A stretch of DNA of 7,154 nucleotides from an uncultured Lentisphaeria bacterium (GTDB lineage Bacteria > Verrucomicrobiota > Lentisphaeria > JABSQK01 > CAJWLW01), in the NCBI GenBank assembly GCA_913042885.1, contig CAJWLW010000256.1, positions 1 to 7,154 on the forward strand. Direction: 5' to 3'. The translations under genes and the position numbers were made by a program. Positions within the stretch are counted from its first letter, which is position 1. The number at the start of each line of letters is the position of its first letter. Below are positions 6,683 through 7,154 of the stretch, in pieces. Under the pieces are notes generated by a model. That model was given only the letters and a program-made list of their open reading frames with translations, searched no databases and was not told where the DNA came from.

Positions 6683-7154
6683 TCAAGGCATGTCGGTCCT
6701 GGAGTGCCATCGTTTTTTGAGGAAAACCGTTGCCGCCTGCTTGATACCATCAAGGTCGCACGCTCCAACGTCAGCGCGAGTCTGCGCGCGCTGCATGGCT
6801 GGAACATCCAAAAAACTCGGTGACCGCCGTGACCACTTCCAGACGATAACCGGTGTCTCGAACCTTTTCGTCGCCATCCTCGATGAGCATAAACGCCGCG
6901 AAATCGATCCCACAGTGGCGGTATTGAACAAATGTGCCGCCGAAACGGCTGCGTTCGGTGGTGAAAATGTCGAACAAGCTCCAGGGGCTGCCCGGCAGAC
7001 AGTCCATAGTAAGGCAACAGGGGAAGTCGCCGGGACTGTACCACTGCTCGATGGGTGGAGTCGCACGAACAAGCAGCACACTTGCAGGAGCACCGACTTC
7101 GCCGTAGCATTACAGGCACACGACCGGCGCATATTGCCGCAACACTATTGAAAG
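6683..7154 (-). pseudogene. 3' part of an unidentified gene, apparently frameshifted and cut by the right edge
   Basis: I do not recognise the family. One minus-strand frame is open from 7109 to a TGA at 6771-6773. It has protein-like composition (for example GSPWSLFDIFTTERSRFGG and FAAFMLIEDGDEKV, then YRLEVVTAVTEFF) before degenerating to CSSHAARADSR. At a run of six T (minus strand, 6810-6815) the sense moves to another frame, which continues FLDVPAMQRAQTRADVGAC and DLDGIKQAATVFLKKRW to a TGA at 6683-6685. With five T instead of six the two parts join smoothly as VTEFLDVPAMQ. Right of a TAA at 7110-7112 the coding frame is unclear. Frame-2 residues read VLRQYAPVVCL, while another frame reads FNSVAAICAGRVPVM. 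A second lesion is therefore possible. A 102-residue ORF from a GTG at 7079 is the alternative but has no clear ribosome binding site. The gene would end 33 bases before the acyltransferase, hence probably in the same transcript. Confidence 0.45.

Noticed and set aside
5795..6823. Plus-strand open frame of 342 codons
   Set aside because: Antisense to the hexapeptide-repeat acyltransferase. The regular repeat on the minus strand itself creates a long open complementary frame; no recognisable motif or ribosome binding site supports it.
6274..7119. Minus-strand open frame of 281 codons overlapping the acyltransferase gene
   Set aside because: Its translation is dominated by Arg, Ser, Cys and Pro, and it crosses well into the acyltransferase in another frame. 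A TAATG at 7108-7112 gives it a plausible-looking start, but nothing else supports it.
1..7154. tRNA, rRNA, CRISPR array, insertion-sequence ends or phage genes
   Set aside because: No cloverleaf-like sequence, regularly spaced direct repeats, transposase motifs or terminal inverted repeats were seen by eye on either strand.

Overview
The window is bacterial, moderately G+C-rich, and every convincing gene lies on the minus strand, so the gene order runs from the right edge to the left. The lineage cannot be fixed from the sequence. A Hanks-type Ser/Thr kinase next to Gfo/Idh/MocA, PfkB and NagA-like sugar genes would fit Planctomycetes/Verrucomicrobia or some Gammaproteobacteria, but no marker gene decides this.

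Layout, right to left (5'->3' on the minus strand): (1) 7154-6683, the 3' part of an unidentified gene that appears frameshifted at a six-base homopolymer; (2) 6649-5756, a left-handed beta-helix acyltransferase related to the C-terminal half of sugar nucleotidyltransferases; (3) 5759-4764, a minimal NagA-like sugar-phosphate deacetylase with all catalytic residues but almost no beta-sandwich domain; (4) 4767-3496, a Gfo/Idh/MocA sugar oxidoreductase; (5) 3499-1619, a fusion of an HldE-like PfkB sugar kinase to a HAD phosphatase; (6) 1629-493, an iron-dependent alcohol dehydrogenase; (7) an intergenic region of 320 bases, 492-173, with two palindromes and a promoter-like sequence; (8) 172-1, the N-terminus of a Ser/Thr protein kinase that runs off the left edge.

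Genes 2 to 6 form one operon. Three consecutive junctions are ATGA overlaps (4 bases) and the fourth overlaps by 11 bases, so translation is almost certainly coupled. Together they encode an acyl transfer, a deacylation, two redox steps, a phosphorylation and a dephosphorylation. This looks like a pathway that remodels a phosphorylated (probably amino or N-acetyl) sugar. The kinase-phosphatase fusion suggests moving a phosphate from one position to another, as HldE and GmhB do in ADP-heptose synthesis. I do not recognise this exact gene combination as a named pathway. The substrate, and whether the route is biosynthetic or catabolic, are inference. No RNA gene, insertion sequence or CRISPR array was seen.
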